A stretch of 59,367 bases of DNA from an uncultured Rhodospirillales bacterium (GCA_902761715.1 CACWLK010000019.1:1-59367), one strand, 5' to 3'. Counted from the first letter of the stretch, positions 1 to 8,585 are shown. A program made the numbers and translations. The notes: a model not told the origin generated them from the sequence alone.

Positions 1-9
1 GGCTCACCA
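1..9 (+). tRNA. possible 3' end of a tRNA (ends CCA)
   Basis: The window opens with GGCTCACCA, which looks like the last acceptor-stem bases, a discriminator A and an encoded CCA. A strong intrinsic terminator follows within ten bases, as expected after a tRNA. The 5' part lies outside the window, so identity cannot be read. It could be chance. Confidence 0.35.
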
Positions 10-17
10 ATAAAATC

Positions 18-47
18 AAGACCATCCGTAAGGGCGGTCTTTTTTTT
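18..47 (+). terminator. intrinsic terminator
   Basis: The arms AAGACC (18-23) and GGTCTT (36-41) are followed by a run of T. It probably ends the transcript that enters from the left, perhaps a tRNA. Confidence 0.75.
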
Positions 48-240
48 GTGCCTTAATACTGGCGGGCGTTAATACAAAACTTTGAGGTGTATATCAGAAG
101 TTTAAGGCACTAAACCAAAGGTGCAATACTTTATATGTGCAAGTTTTTTCAATGTATTGTGTACGATTTTTAGGTACTACCGAGATGATATTTTTTGTGT
201 TTAGATTTTATACGACCAAATAATATAGCTGGAGGTTAAA

Positions 241-468
241 ATGGCATATGACAAAAACGGTAAAGATACAGATGACGGAATCAGGGATATTATATTGATC
301 GATAAAATTTATCAGAGTTTTGAAGCGTTGGAAGATACGCTCGGAAAACTAAAACTGGAAGAACCATTGTTTATAACACATATGGCAAAAAAGTCTTTCG
401 CAGATACGGTTTTTAACCAAATAAAACATTACCACGAAAGACTTCAAGCTAAAAAATACATAAATTAG
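241..468 (+). CDS. hypothetical protein, 75 aa
   Basis: A small charged protein with no recognisable domain, signal peptide or membrane segment. The middle part (about residues 20-45) looks helical. The start is supported by a clear GGAGGT ribosome binding site about 4 bases before the ATG. It is preceded by about 190 bases of AT-rich leader after the terminator at 18-47, so it probably has its own promoter. It converges on cysS, with the two stop codons only 3 bases apart. I do not recognise the family. The good Shine-Dalgarno and the open frame across the full interval make it likely to be real. Confidence 0.6.
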   Translation: MAYDKNGKDTDDGIRDIILIDKIYQSFEALEDTLGKLKLEEPLFITHMAKKSFADTVFNQIKHYHERLQAKKYIN

Positions 469-471
469 CCA

Positions 472-1851
472 CTATTCTTTTTTCCAGGTTGTACCTTGAG
501 GAGTATCTTCAAGGATTATACCCTGCTCTTTTAACTGATTACGGATAGCATCAGCTCTTGCCCAATCTTTTGCTTTTTTAGCCTCAAGGCGCTCATTAAT
601 CAGGCGATTAATCTCCGTTTCATCAATTTCAGAGTTCGCAGTAAGATTGCCCTTAAACCAGTCTTCAACATCATTATATAACAGTCCCATAATGTCAGCG
701 CTACGCAGGAGTAACGACTTGTATTTTTGTTTGTCCTCAAGCGAAACCGCTTTGTTAAGGCTGTTGGCAATATCGTGCAAATAGCTTATGGCCAGCGGGG
801 TATTGATGTCATCAGACAAGGCCTCCACTACACGCTCGTCGGGAGCGATGTCAATTGCCGGAACATCTTTGACACGAAGCAATGCGTTATAAAATTTATC
901 CAAAATTTGTTTGGACTGTTTCAAACCGTCAAATGTAAAATTAAACGGCTGATGATAATGGGTACTGATAAAAAGCAAACGCAGGGCTTCTGCCGGATAT
1001 TGAGCTATGAGCTCGTTTACGGTATAAAAATTGCCCAAAGATTTTGACATTTTTACACCATCAACCATTAACATGCCGGCATGTACCCAATAGTTGGCAA
1101 AAGTGTCATTGGGATGAGCGCAAAGTGATTGTGCGCACTCATTTTCGTGGTGCGGAAAAATCAAATCAGCTCCGCCGCCGTGTATGTCAAAAGAATTGCC
1201 TAAATACTTGGAACTCATAGCCGAGCACTCAAGGTGCCACCCCGGACGACCATAGCCCCATGGGCTATCCCAACCAGGTTGATCGGCGGTTGATGGTTTC
1301 CACAAAATAAAGTCAGCAGGATTTTTTTTATAATCTGCAACTTCAATGCGGGCACCGGCTAACATTTCTTTCATGCTGCGGCCGGAAAGAAAACCATATT
1401 TCGGCATTGAATCAACCGAAAACAGTACATGCCCTTCAGCTTCATAAGCATGACCGTTTTTAAGCAAAAGCTCAACCAGTTCTATCATTTCCTGTACAAA
1501 CTCGGTAGCACGAGGACGATAGTCAGGATCTTTGACGTTCAGGGCGTGCATGTCATCAATGTACCACTGATAGGTCTCCGCCGTAATTTCACTGATCGGC
1601 TTGCCGGTTTGCTGATGTTTGTTTAAGATTTTATCATCTATATCCGTAATATTTGAAACATAGGTAACGTGTTGATCGCCGTAAACCTGGCGCAAAACAC
1701 GGTTTAAGACGTCAAAAACCACCGCTGATTTAGCGTTTCCAAGATGGGCACGGTCATAAACAGTCGGACCGCAAACGTACATACGAATGTTTTGTTCATC
1801 AATCGGGTTAAACTTTTCCTTGCGCTTGGTAAGCGTGTTATGTAAATACAT
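472..1851 (-). CDS. cysS: cysteine--tRNA ligase
   Basis: Class I aminoacyl-tRNA synthetase that charges tRNA-Cys in the cytoplasm. At 459 residues it has the usual family length. Near the N-terminus it carries [13 protein letters not shown], which holds the first zinc cysteine and the HIGH-type motif (HLGN). In the middle it has the GWHLECSAM and [15 protein letters not shown] zinc and active-site segments, followed by the KMSKSLGN signature. The C-terminal helical anticodon-binding region is complete. It lies 11 bases downstream of gltX on the same strand, so the two synthetases are probably co-transcribed. Nothing unusual is visible. Confidence 0.97.
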   Translation of the reverse strand: MYLHNTLTKRKEKFNPIDEQNIRMYVCGPTVYDRAHLGNAKSAVVFDVLNRVLRQVYGDQHVTYVSNITDIDDKILNKHQQTGKPISEITAETYQWYIDDMHALNVKDPDYRPRATEFVQEMIELVELLLKNGHAYEAEGHVLFSVDSMPKYGFLSGRSMKEMLAGARIEVADYKKNPADFILWKPSTADQPGWDSPWGYGRPGWHLECSAMSSKYLGNSFDIHGGGADLIFPHHENECAQSLCAHPNDTFANYWVHAGMLMVDGVKMSKSLGNFYTVNELIAQYPAEALRLLFISTHYHQPFNFTFDGLKQSKQILDKFYNALLRVKDVPAIDIAPDERVVEALSDDINTPLAISYLHDIANSLNKAVSLEDKQKYKSLLLRSADIMGLLYNDVEDWFKGNLTANSEIDETEINRLINERLEAKKAKDWARADAIRNQLKEQGIILEDTPQGTTWKKE

Positions 1852-1862
1852 AAAAATGTCTC

Positions 1863-3185
1863 CTAGGCTGCTTTGCCGTTAAGACGACTGTGAACGCGCT
1901 CAAAGCCAATCAACGGCAACAAAATTTTTAATTCAGGGCCGTCATCCATGGCAGTGATTGCTTTGCGCAATGGGTGGAACAGATCTTTTCCTTTACGGCC
2001 GGTTTTGAGTTTTATCTCATTTATCCAGTTGTTGAAGGTGTTTTCGTCCCATGGTTCAGGCGGTAAAAGCTCCGCTGATAAGGATAAAAATTCAGCATCT
2101 TCAATGATCGGAGTAACCGTACATCGACAAATGTTTTCCCATTGCTTGTAGTCCGCTACAACATTCAAGTTGCCGCGAACAACATTCCAAAATTTTTCAT
2201 CGGCATCTATGCGAGATGCAATCGAGGAGTATGGCATATTGCGAACCATATGCGTATTAAAACGAGCTAAGTCGTCTTCAGAAAACTTGGGCTGAGAACG
2301 TCCGAGCTTGTTGAAGTCGAGAGTTTGAGCTAATGATTGCAGGTCATAAAACGGCTCTATAGCATCAGAAGTACCGAGTTTGGCTAAATATGAGCAAATA
2401 GCCATAGCCTCAATACCACGGGCGCGTAAATCCAAAACACCGATACTGCCCAATCTTTTAGAGAGTTTACCCTCTTTTCCGGTCAAAAGCGGAAGATGAG
2501 CAAATTGCGGAGGTGTACCGCCGATTGCCTCGAACATCTGAATTTGAGCGGCAGTATTAGTAACATGGTCCTCACCGCGAACAATGTGGGTAATGCCAAA
2601 GTCAAAATCGTCAATAACAGACGGCAAATGATAAAGATAGCTACCGTCAGCACGAATGATAACCGGATCACTCAAGTTGGAAGCGCTATAGCGGCACTCG
2701 CCACGAACCAGATCATTCCACACAATGTCGCCGTCAATCAGTTTGAAACGATAGTGGGGTTTGCGCCCCTCGGCCTGATATGCGGCAATTTGCTCAGGTG
2801 TAAGTTTAAGCGCACTGCGGTCATAAATAGGCGGCAGACCTTTGGTCATGAGTTTTTTGCGCATCATATCCAGCTCTTCTGCTGTTTCATAACAAGCATA
2901 GATACGACCTTCTTGCATGAGTTTTTCCGTAACTTCCTGATATCTGGCAAAGCGAGCAGATTGGCGGGCTTCTTCGCTCCATGTGAGCCCCAACCACTTG
3001 AGGCTTTCACGGATTGCATCTTCATATTCTTTTTTAGAGCGCTCTTTGTCGGTATCATCAATACGCAACATGAACTCTCCTCCGAGTTTTTGGGCCAAAA
3101 GCCAGTTAAATATTGCCGTACGTGTATTACCGATATGCATATAGCCCGTTGGAGAAGGAGCAAATCTTACTTTGACAGAACTCAT
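1863..3185 (-). CDS. gltX: glutamate--tRNA ligase
   Basis: Class I synthetase for tRNA-Glu, 440 residues, slightly short for the family. It begins with VRFAPSPTGYMHIGNTRTA (HIGH motif as HIGN). A KLSKRLG segment near residue 240 is the KMSKS equivalent. The C-terminal anticodon-binding helical domain is present. Alphaproteobacteria often carry two GltX-type enzymes with different tRNA preference (Glu only, or Glu plus Gln). Which one this is cannot be decided here. It is the first gene of a gltX-cysS pair. Confidence 0.96.
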   Translation of the reverse strand: MSSVKVRFAPSPTGYMHIGNTRTAIFNWLLAQKLGGEFMLRIDDTDKERSKKEYEDAIRESLKWLGLTWSEEARQSARFARYQEVTEKLMQEGRIYACYETAEELDMMRKKLMTKGLPPIYDRSALKLTPEQIAAYQAEGRKPHYRFKLIDGDIVWNDLVRGECRYSASNLSDPVIIRADGSYLYHLPSVIDDFDFGITHIVRGEDHVTNTAAQIQMFEAIGGTPPQFAHLPLLTGKEGKLSKRLGSIGVLDLRARGIEAMAICSYLAKLGTSDAIEPFYDLQSLAQTLDFNKLGRSQPKFSEDDLARFNTHMVRNMPYSSIASRIDADEKFWNVVRGNLNVVADYKQWENICRCTVTPIIEDAEFLSLSAELLPPEPWDENTFNNWINEIKLKTGRKGKDLFHPLRKAITAMDDGPELKILLPLIGFERVHSRLNGKAA

Positions 3186-3264
3186 TGTATAAAATCCTAA
3201 ATCATTTAAACTAACTCGGGATTGTATAGTCTTTATAGGCTAAATTCAAGACTTTTTTAAAATC

Positions 3265-3295
3265 AAAAACGCCCGTTTTATTGACGGGCGTTTTT
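3265..3295 (-). terminator. intrinsic terminator (symmetrical)
   Basis: The arms AAAAACGCCCGT (3265-3276) and ACGGGCGTTTTT (3284-3295) form a stem with A/T tracts on both sides. On the minus strand it follows the stop of the TrcR-like gene and precedes gltX, so it should insulate the two units. Confidence 0.85.
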
Positions 3296-3311
3296 ATAAA
3301 TCAGCCTATAA

Positions 3312-4463
3312 TTATTTTTTCTTGGCTACAGCTTTTTTAGCAGGAGCTTTTTTGGCTGCCGGCTTTTTAGCGGCAGGTTTCTTAGCTGCTACTTTTTTTA
3401 CCGGAGCTTTTTTAGCTACCGGCTTTTTAGCTACAGTTTTCTTAGCTACTACTTTTTTAGCTGGAGCTTTTTTAGCTACTACTTTTTTAGCAGGAGCTTT
3501 TTTGGCTACCGGTTTTTTAGCTACGGTTTTCTTAGCTACTACTTTTTTAGCAGGAGCTTTTTTGGCTACCGGCTTTTTAGCTACAGTTTTCTTTACGGTT
3601 GCTTTTTTAACGGTTGATTTGGTTGCAGCTTTTTTAGCAGGAGCTTTTTTGGCTGCAGGTTTTGTTGTAGTACTTTTCATGGTTGTCGCCCTTTTAGTTG
3701 TTGTCTTTGTGCTACGTTTTTTGGTAGCGGTTAGTTTGCGTGCAGCTTTTTTAGCCGGAGCTTTTTTGGCTGCGGTTTTCTTAACAGCGGTCTTTTTCGG
3801 TGCCGCCTTTTTGGTAACTTTTTTCTTCACAGTTTTTTTAGCTGCAGTTTTAGTTACCGTTTTCTTTTGAGCTGTTTTTTTGGTTGCGGTTTTCTTTGCA
3901 ACTTTTTTCTTAACAGCTTTTTTCTTTGCCTTTTTAGGCTCAGTCATTTTTTTGGAAATAGCAATTGCATTTTCCAAATCTTTTTCTTTGCAAAGACCGA
4001 TTGCAACAGGGTTCTTCGGACGCAAATCGGCCATATCACGATGGGTTCCGTTACGCAATGCGGCAATTGTCGGTTTGGTTGTTCCAATCAATTTGCAAAT
4101 CTGCGAATCGATAATTTCCGGACAATTGCGCAAAACCCACAAAATTGCAGCGGGTTTATCACTGCGCTGTGACGGTGATAAAAGTTTTTTATTCTTGCGA
4201 TTCAAAGCCTTGACATTACCCTCCGGTTCGCTGGCAACCAAATTGGCTGTGCGATCGGCTTCGCATCGGGCAATTTCTTCTGCTGTTAACTGCCCCGTAG
4301 CAATAGGACTAACTCCTACGATGTTGGCGGCTACATCGCCATCAGCAATTGCCTGAACTTCCAATTCATGAAGTTCGCAAAAATTTCCAATCTGGCGAAA
4401 TGTAAGTGTTGTATTCTCCACCAACCATACGGCTGTAGCTTTTGGCATTAAAGGTGCTGTCAT
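3312..4463 (-). CDS. trcR: TrcR-like (DUF1013) cell-cycle regulator with histone-H1-like tail
   Basis: Residues 1 to about 165 match the alphaproteobacterial DUF1013 family, called TrcR (cell cycle transcriptional regulator) in Caulobacter. Family features visible are the opening [18 protein letters not shown], the helix with [11 protein letters not shown], and the segment [19 protein letters not shown] followed by [15 protein letters not shown]. From about residue 170 to 383 the protein is almost only Lys, Ala, Thr, Val and Pro in [11 protein letters not shown] repeats, like eukaryotic H1 or bacterial H1-like DNA-binding tails. The normal family ends soon after the first domain, so the roughly 210-residue basic tail is an addition. 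It would give sequence-independent DNA binding. It is a monocistronic gene between two terminators. Confidence 0.85.
   Translation of the reverse strand: MTAPLMPKATAVWLVENTTLTFRQIGNFCELHELEVQAIADGDVAANIVGVSPIATGQLTAEEIARCEADRTANLVASEPEGNVKALNRKNKKLLSPSQRSDKPAAILWVLRNCPEIIDSQICKLIGTTKPTIAALRNGTHRDMADLRPKNPVAIGLCKEKDLENAIAISKKMTEPKKAKKKAVKKKVAKKTATKKTAQKKTVTKTAAKKTVKKKVTKKAAPKKTAVKKTAAKKAPAKKAARKLTATKKRSTKTTTKRATTMKSTTTKPAAKKAPAKKAATKSTVKKATVKKTVAKKPVAKKAPAKKVVAKKTVAKKPVAKKAPAKKVVAKKAPAKKVVAKKTVAKKPVAKKAPVKKVAAKKPAAKKPAAKKAPAKKAVAKKK
3315..3660 (-). repeat. tandem repeats encoding KKAPAKK-type motifs
   Basis: Degenerate direct repeats inside the 3' part of the TrcR-like gene. A unit of about 60 bases, encoding [20 protein letters not shown], recurs nearly unchanged about three times, with shorter 21-24 base units around it. 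Such tracts expand and contract easily. The long open frame on the opposite strand here is only the shadow of this repeat. Confidence 0.85.
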
Positions 4464-4503
4464 GTTTTTATCCTTTCTTTTTGATGGGGCGGTTTTCAGA
4501 TAA

Positions 4504-4538
4504 TAAAAAAACCTACGCCCTAATCATGAGCGTAGGTT
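4504..4538 (-). terminator. intrinsic terminator of rpmE
   Basis: The arms AACCTACGC (4510-4518) and GCGTAGGTT (4530-4538), read on the minus strand, are followed by a T run. It lies just after the rpmE stop codon. Confidence 0.85.
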
Positions 4539-4561
4539 AATCTAAAAACATTAATATAATA

Positions 4562-4792
4562 TTAATTTGAAGTTTTGATACCAAAAGCACCAAACTTGTT
4601 TTTGAATTTTGACAATTGACCACCTGTGTCAACCAAGCGGTGAACGCCTGTCCAAGCCGGATGTGACTTAGGATCAATTTCCAAATTCATCTTATCGCCG
4701 GTCTTACCCCAAGTAGATTTTGTAGTGTATTCACTACCGTCAGTCATGACGTATGTAATCTCATGATAATCCGGATGAATGCCTTTTTTCAT
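4562..4792 (-). CDS. rpmE: 50S ribosomal protein L31
   Basis: A 76-residue L31 with the family start [19 protein letters not shown] and the WTG segment near residue 49. It lacks the CxxC zinc cysteines of the zinc-binding type, so it is a cysteine-free form. It binds the large subunit near the central protuberance. It is flanked upstream by an AT-rich gap and downstream by a strong terminator, so it is probably monocistronic. Confidence 0.95.
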   Translation of the reverse strand: MKKGIHPDYHEITYVMTDGSEYTTKSTWGKTGDKMNLEIDPKSHPAWTGVHRLVDTGGQLSKFKNKFGAFGIKTSN

Positions 4793-4882
4793 CTTATTTT
4801 ACTCCATACAAATGTGCTAGTTGTTGCTCTTATACATTAGAGTTTTTATTATTGCAAGCATTTTTTAAAATATTTTTTACTT

Positions 4883-5836
4883 TTAGCGGCTGACAACCGT
4901 ATTGTTTTGTAAAACTTCATCTTCGGTGTTTATAATTTGAATATTAAAACTCTTGAAGCCACGGTTTAAGAGATATGATCTTATATTGACGGCACGATTA
5001 AGGCTGGTGCGTTTGCGGGCAAAACCGTTATCACTATTGTAGTGATATGCCTCAATTAAAATTTTTCCGATGGGGTCGTCTTTATTTTTTTCAACAAAAT
5101 GGTCAAGTTCTGAAATAGCCTCATCGCTGAGAACATCGGAGTTGTCGCCGAAAGTTATTTGCACAGAATTTGCAGAATTGTTGTCGTTGAACGGAATTAA
5201 GGATGCTGAAGGAACAGATAACTCAATTTCTTTTGCCGGTTCGTTTTCGGCATCAGAAGACGTCTTCGCATTATTTTTTTCGGCGGGTTGATCAGCAGGA
5301 GTACTTACAGTTACGAGCGGCTCAATCGGAGTATCTGCGTTTACAATCGGTTCGGAAGTTGTTTCAGCTTTGAACTCAGGAACAATTTGTTCAGGCTCAG
5401 CCGGAGCAGACGCAGGAGCCGTTGTGTCAGCATCTTGTTTGGTGTCAGCAACGACAGTCTGCTCAAGATTTTTTTCCGGTGCAGGGTCAACCATATTTTC
5501 GGGAGCAGGTTTAACAACAGGTTCAGAAACGACTTCAATTTTTTCTGCTGGGGTTACAGTCTCGGTTGTTTCAACAACTTCCGATTTTGCCGGAATTTGT
5601 ATTCTGTCTGGAGCAGATTCTTTTGCAGAGCTAGCATTTTGACTGTTTGAATCGCTCGGTTTTTTAACAGGTTTTGCGGGTACTGCAGAAATAGGACATC
5701 CGTAAATTTCGGGCAAAGGAAGTTCTTCAGTATCGTTTTCCATTGATAAAGAATCGAGAACCGAAAGGTTCAGCTGATAATCTGCCCAAGCCGGAAAGGC
5801 TAAAAGCATGGCAAATAACACAACAAAACGAAACAT
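4883..5836 (-). CDS. secreted OmpA-like domain protein with Pro/Glu/Ala-rich linker
   Basis: An exported protein of about 317 residues. I choose the ATG at 5836 because AGAGGG lies just upstream; a TTG six codons earlier would also keep the frame open. The signal peptide is MFRFVVLFAMLLAFPAWA. A long low-complexity linker rich in P, E, A, V and T follows. The last 110 residues look like an OmpA/MotB-type peptidoglycan-binding fold, with VQITFGDNSDVLSDEA and the helix KRTSLNRAVNIRSYL in place of the usual NxxLSxxRAxxV. The linker would let an envelope-anchored domain span to the cell wall. It is last in the efp-IMPase run, 24 bases after the IMPase-like gene. Confidence 0.7.
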   Translation of the reverse strand: MFRFVVLFAMLLAFPAWADYQLNLSVLDSLSMENDTEELPLPEIYGCPISAVPAKPVKKPSDSNSQNASSAKESAPDRIQIPAKSEVVETTETVTPAEKIEVVSEPVVKPAPENMVDPAPEKNLEQTVVADTKQDADTTAPASAPAEPEQIVPEFKAETTSEPIVNADTPIEPLVTVSTPADQPAEKNNAKTSSDAENEPAKEIELSVPSASLIPFNDNNSANSVQITFGDNSDVLSDEAISELDHFVEKNKDDPIGKILIEAYHYNSDNGFARKRTSLNRAVNIRSYLLNRGFKSFNIQIINTEDEVLQNNTVVSR

Positions 5837-5860
5837 AATAAACCCTCTTAGCAAAAATAA

Positions 5861-6658
5861 TTAAGCCAGTTTTTTCAACAATTCTTCCATGTTGTTGTTT
5901 GCTGCGGCAAGATTGGCTGAACCCAAAATTTGTTCAAGCTTTGCCGGAGCAATCGCTTGGTCAAGGTTGTAGACATAACCGCCGGCTTCTTTTACCAATA
6001 AAAGACCGGCAATAACACTGTTTAAGCCATTACCCAAACTTACGGCAACATCGGTTTTGCCGGCGGCAGTATATGCCATTCCGAGAGCTACCGAACCCCA
6101 AACACGACTTTGAGCCGCAATTTTGGCCACACGGTTGCGAGCTTTAGCATATTCGCTGTCCGAATCGCAACCAATCTGTAGTGATACCAAAGCGAGATTT
6201 TCATCTTTGTTACTCGAAACACGCAAACGCTCATGGTTGCGAAAACCTTCTTTGTAGCTGCCGTTGCCTTTTTCGGCAAAAAAGAGCTCATCACTGGCAC
6301 GATTGTAAACAACAGAAGCTTTGACCTCACCATTTTCACAATAGGCAACAGTCGTTGCAAATGCAGCCAAGCCACGAGAAAAGTTGCTCAAACCATCAAT
6401 CGGGTTGACCAAAAAACAACTGCCCGATTGGGGAATCGAAGTAACATTTTGCTCAAAAAATGCAGCATCAGGTCTTATTTTGCCAAATTCAACACGTAAA
6501 TTTTGCGCAACTTTGTTATATGAGTTGGTTACAAAATTCTGATATGGACGAACCGACGACTGCAAACGCTCGATTTCGCTAAAATCACGATCGAGGTTGG
6601 CAGTAGATTTTTTGACCGCATTGACCAACATGGTCAATAATGGGGAAAGATATGACAT
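5861..6658 (-). CDS. inositol monophosphatase-like protein, probably inactive
   Basis: The 265-residue sequence follows the IMPase/SuhB fold along its whole length, but key metal ligands are changed. The usual DPLDGTTN motif reads NPIDGLSN, so the first Asp is Asn. The C-terminal WDxxAG motif reads NSVIAG, so that Asp is lost. The first glutamate motif is reduced to FFEQN. The second Asp of the DPxDG motif remains. An active phosphatase is therefore unlikely; a structural or regulatory role is possible (SuhB itself acts in antitermination in E. coli). Its ATG overlaps the efp stop codon in TAATG, so the two are translationally coupled. Confidence 0.75.
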   Translation of the reverse strand: MSYLSPLLTMLVNAVKKSTANLDRDFSEIERLQSSVRPYQNFVTNSYNKVAQNLRVEFGKIRPDAAFFEQNVTSIPQSGSCFLVNPIDGLSNFSRGLAAFATTVAYCENGEVKASVVYNRASDELFFAEKGNGSYKEGFRNHERLRVSSNKDENLALVSLQIGCDSDSEYAKARNRVAKIAAQSRVWGSVALGMAYTAAGKTDVAVSLGNGLNSVIAGLLLVKEAGGYVYNLDQAIAPAKLEQILGSANLAAANNNMEELLKKLA

Positions 6659-7221
6659 TATTTTGCTCTTTCAACATATGTAGCTTCGGCAGTGCCGACA
6701 ACAATTTTTTCACCTTGGTTGATGAACGGCGGAACCATTACGCGAACGCCATTATCCAAGATAGCCGGTTTGTATGATGATGCAGCGGTTTGACCTTTTA
6801 CTACAGGCTCGGTCTCAACAACGGTGCATACAACTTGTTGCGGTAATTCAACAGCAACCGGTTTGCCGTCAATAAAGTTAATGTAAACGGTCATGCCTTC
6901 ACTCATAAACGGACGGGAATCGCCCAAAATGTCAGAAGCCATGGTAAATTGTTCAAAGGTTTCGGAATCCATAAAGGTCAAACCCAGAGAATCTTCATAC
7001 AAAAATTGGCAATCTTTTTCTTCAACAAGCAGTTTTTCAATGGTATCCTCAGAACGGAAGCGTTCGTTGGTTTTGGTACCTTCTTCAACTGATTTCATTT
7101 CTACCTGCATAAAGGCTCCGCCTTTTCCCGGCTTGATGTGAACAGCTTTTACTACTGTCCATGGTTTGCCCTTATATTCAATAACCCAACCAACGCGGAT
7201 TGCTACTGCTTGTTGCTTCAT
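6658..7221 (-). CDS. efp: elongation factor P
   Basis: A 187-residue EF-P with the N-terminal KOW-like domain, the modified-lysine loop HIKPGKGGAF near residue 33, and two OB domains ending in GTAEATYVERAK. It binds between the P and E sites and rescues ribosomes stalled at polyproline. The lysine in the loop is normally beta-lysylated by EpmA; no epmA/epmB is in the window. It is first of the efp-IMPase-like-OmpA-like run. The SD of the ATG at 7221 is AGGAG. Confidence 0.96.
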   Translation of the reverse strand: MKQQAVAIRVGWVIEYKGKPWTVVKAVHIKPGKGGAFMQVEMKSVEEGTKTNERFRSEDTIEKLLVEEKDCQFLYEDSLGLTFMDSETFEQFTMASDILGDSRPFMSEGMTVYINFIDGKPVAVELPQQVVCTVVETEPVVKGQTAASSYKPAILDNGVRVMVPPFINQGEKIVVGTAEATYVERAK

Positions 7222-7278
7222 TTTTGTACTCCTTTTAGTAAAACTTCACTTATTTTTTTAGAATACTTACCCTAAACT

Positions 7279-7812
7279 TTATTTTTTCGCAACAAAAATC
7301 TTATATCGCTCGGGTGTTAAGATGATGATATCGCACGGATATTGCGTAAAATCGGCGTTTTCGTCCTGAGGGAACACGCCCATTTGCAACAAAAAGAATT
7401 CGTTATACCACTCAGCAAGCTCAAGGGTTTTATCGCCTCCGTCTGACCAGATTTTAAAAACCACGAAATCAGGCTCGTTTTCACTTACCACCATCGCCTC
7501 ATGACGGCGGTTGCGGCAAATTATGCCTAAAATTCCGTCCTTGAGCCGGCGTCTGGCATTTGTCATATCTTTTTTAATGCTCTCGCTTTTGCTTAGGTCT
7601 AACAGCACGCCGTCGGCTGACAATGCAACTGCCATATCAAGCGATTTTGGTCCGTATAAAAGGGCAATTTTTTCAGAATCGACAATTTGATGCACAAGTT
7701 TTTGCAATGCTTGAAGTTCTATGTCCGAATTCAGCAAATAGCACTGAATATCGGGGTCGGACAACATTAAATCATCGTTTTGTGAGGCTATGTTAAGAAT
7801 AAAGTTTGGCAT
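7279..7812 (-). CDS. ThiE/TenI-like protein, degenerate
   Basis: A 177-residue protein that resembles thiamine-phosphate synthase-like (ThiE/TenI) proteins. LSADGVLLDLSK looks like a decayed form of the family's GADGVHLGQ strand, followed by an RRxLKDGILGIIC segment that would match the SCH(T) strand. It is shorter than ThiE (about 210) and I cannot find the C-terminal phosphate-binding loops, so catalysis is doubtful. It lies 57 bases upstream of efp on the same strand, and may share its promoter. The family assignment is tentative. Confidence 0.45.
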   Translation of the reverse strand: MPNFILNIASQNDDLMLSDPDIQCYLLNSDIELQALQKLVHQIVDSEKIALLYGPKSLDMAVALSADGVLLDLSKSESIKKDMTNARRRLKDGILGIICRNRRHEAMVVSENEPDFVVFKIWSDGGDKTLELAEWYNEFFLLQMGVFPQDENADFTQYPCDIIILTPERYKIFVAKK

Positions 7813-7890
7813 AATCGGTTTTGTTGCTTGAAAAAATTTAATTATTATGCCTAGATTATATCAAATATGATTAAAAGAAAGTGAAATTTG

Positions 7891-8073
7891 ATGAGTGAGA
7901 CAGAAAAATCAGTTGCTGAAAACGCTTTGGACGAGATTGAAAAGTCATTGCGCCAACTGGAAGAAACAATACGTCAAAAGGCACAAGACGTTAATAAACT
8001 GAGAAATTCAGCCCGCAGTTCTATTGAAAGAATTGATCGATTGGTAGAAAGTTTGAATAAGGCGGGAATGTAA
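7891..8073 (+). CDS. small coiled-coil protein upstream of zapA
   Basis: A 60-residue acidic protein from the ATG at 7891 (a TTG one codon earlier is also in frame). Residues 10-55 have a heptad-like pattern of Leu, Ile and Val typical of a short coiled coil. Its stop overlaps the zapA start in TAATG, so the two are coupled. By position it resembles the small coiled-coil genes (DUF4164 or ZapB-like) often found before zapA in alphaproteobacteria. A partner of ZapA at the division ring is an inference from position and shape only. Confidence 0.65.
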   Translation: MSETEKSVAENALDEIEKSLRQLEETIRQKAQDVNKLRNSARSSIERIDRLVESLNKAGM

Positions 8074-8402
8074 TGGCACAGGTAGTTATCAATATTAATG
8101 ACCGAGAATATCCGATTGCTTGCGAAAACGGACAAGAAGTCAGAATTATGCAACTGGCACAGATTTTGCAGCAAAAAGCTCTTATGCTTAAGGATTTCAG
8201 CGGACGAATCAGTGAAAATCTGATGTTGGCAATGGTCGGCATTTTGGTTGCCGATGATCTGTTCGAGCTTAAAAAAAATCAAACTCAAGCTCCGGCTCCG
8301 GCACCGCAAAATAATGATGAAAAAGACCGACAAGTGGTCGAGCGTATCCGATATTTGAATGAAAAAATAAAAGCTATTGCAAAATTAGTCGAATCATTAT
8401 AA
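8073..8402 (+). CDS. zapA: cell division protein ZapA
   Basis: A 109-residue ZapA-family protein. The N-terminal globular part reads VVININDREYPIACENGQE, followed by a helix with LAQILQQKA and a C-terminal coiled coil around residues 85-108. ZapA bundles FtsZ filaments at midcell. The linker has a short APAPAPQ stretch. Context is typical: a coiled-coil gene just before it and 6S RNA just after it. Confidence 0.88.
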   Translation: MAQVVININDREYPIACENGQEVRIMQLAQILQQKALMLKDFSGRISENLMLAMVGILVADDLFELKKNQTQAPAPAPQNNDEKDRQVVERIRYLNEKIKAIAKLVESL

Positions 8403-8410
8403 CATAGAAT

Positions 8411-8573
8411 CATGGAGAGCTTACTGTCCGGTGCGTAGTTCCGCAGATCTTCCGAGCCTCAAGTTTTTTTCGGGAGCTGTCCCTGCCCTGATCGTGGTCT
8501 TGGTATATGGCACCCACCTATTGAGATGCGGTTCGTGTAAGAATGTATTTATACGGCCGGACGGTTCTCTCTA
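8411..8573 (+). ncRNA. ssrS: 6S RNA
   Basis: A non-coding stretch directly after zapA, the classical position of 6S RNA. A terminal stem can be drawn: GGAGAG (8414-8419) pairs with CTCTCT near 8568-8573, and GTCCGG (8426-8431) with CCGGAC (8557-8562), separated by a bulge. Further in, CGAGCC pairs with GGTTCG, leaving a large central bubble that includes GGCACCCACCT, which I recall from alphaproteobacterial 6S RNAs. 6S RNA binds the housekeeping RNA polymerase by mimicking an open promoter. Exact ends are estimates. Confidence 0.8.
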
Positions 8574-8585
8574 AATAAAGTTTTT

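Noticed and set aside
48..109. Inverted GTGCCTTAA pair as a riboswitch or terminator stem
   Set aside because: Only nine pairs around a 44-base loop with no T run or known riboswitch core. Kept only as a possible regulator motif.
2496..3200. 234-codon plus-strand open frame inside gltX
   Set aside because: Entirely antisense to a clear synthetase gene, with no recognisable domain.
3315..3660. Regularly spaced repeats that could look like a CRISPR array
   Set aside because: The units are in frame with a Lys/Ala-rich protein tail, have no unique spacers, and there are no cas genes.
3322..3870. Long plus-strand open frame opposite the TrcR-like tail
   Set aside because: It is rich only in Phe, Ala, Leu and Thr, being the reverse complement of Lys/Ala repeats. 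No ribosome binding site, and the minus-strand gene has clear homology.
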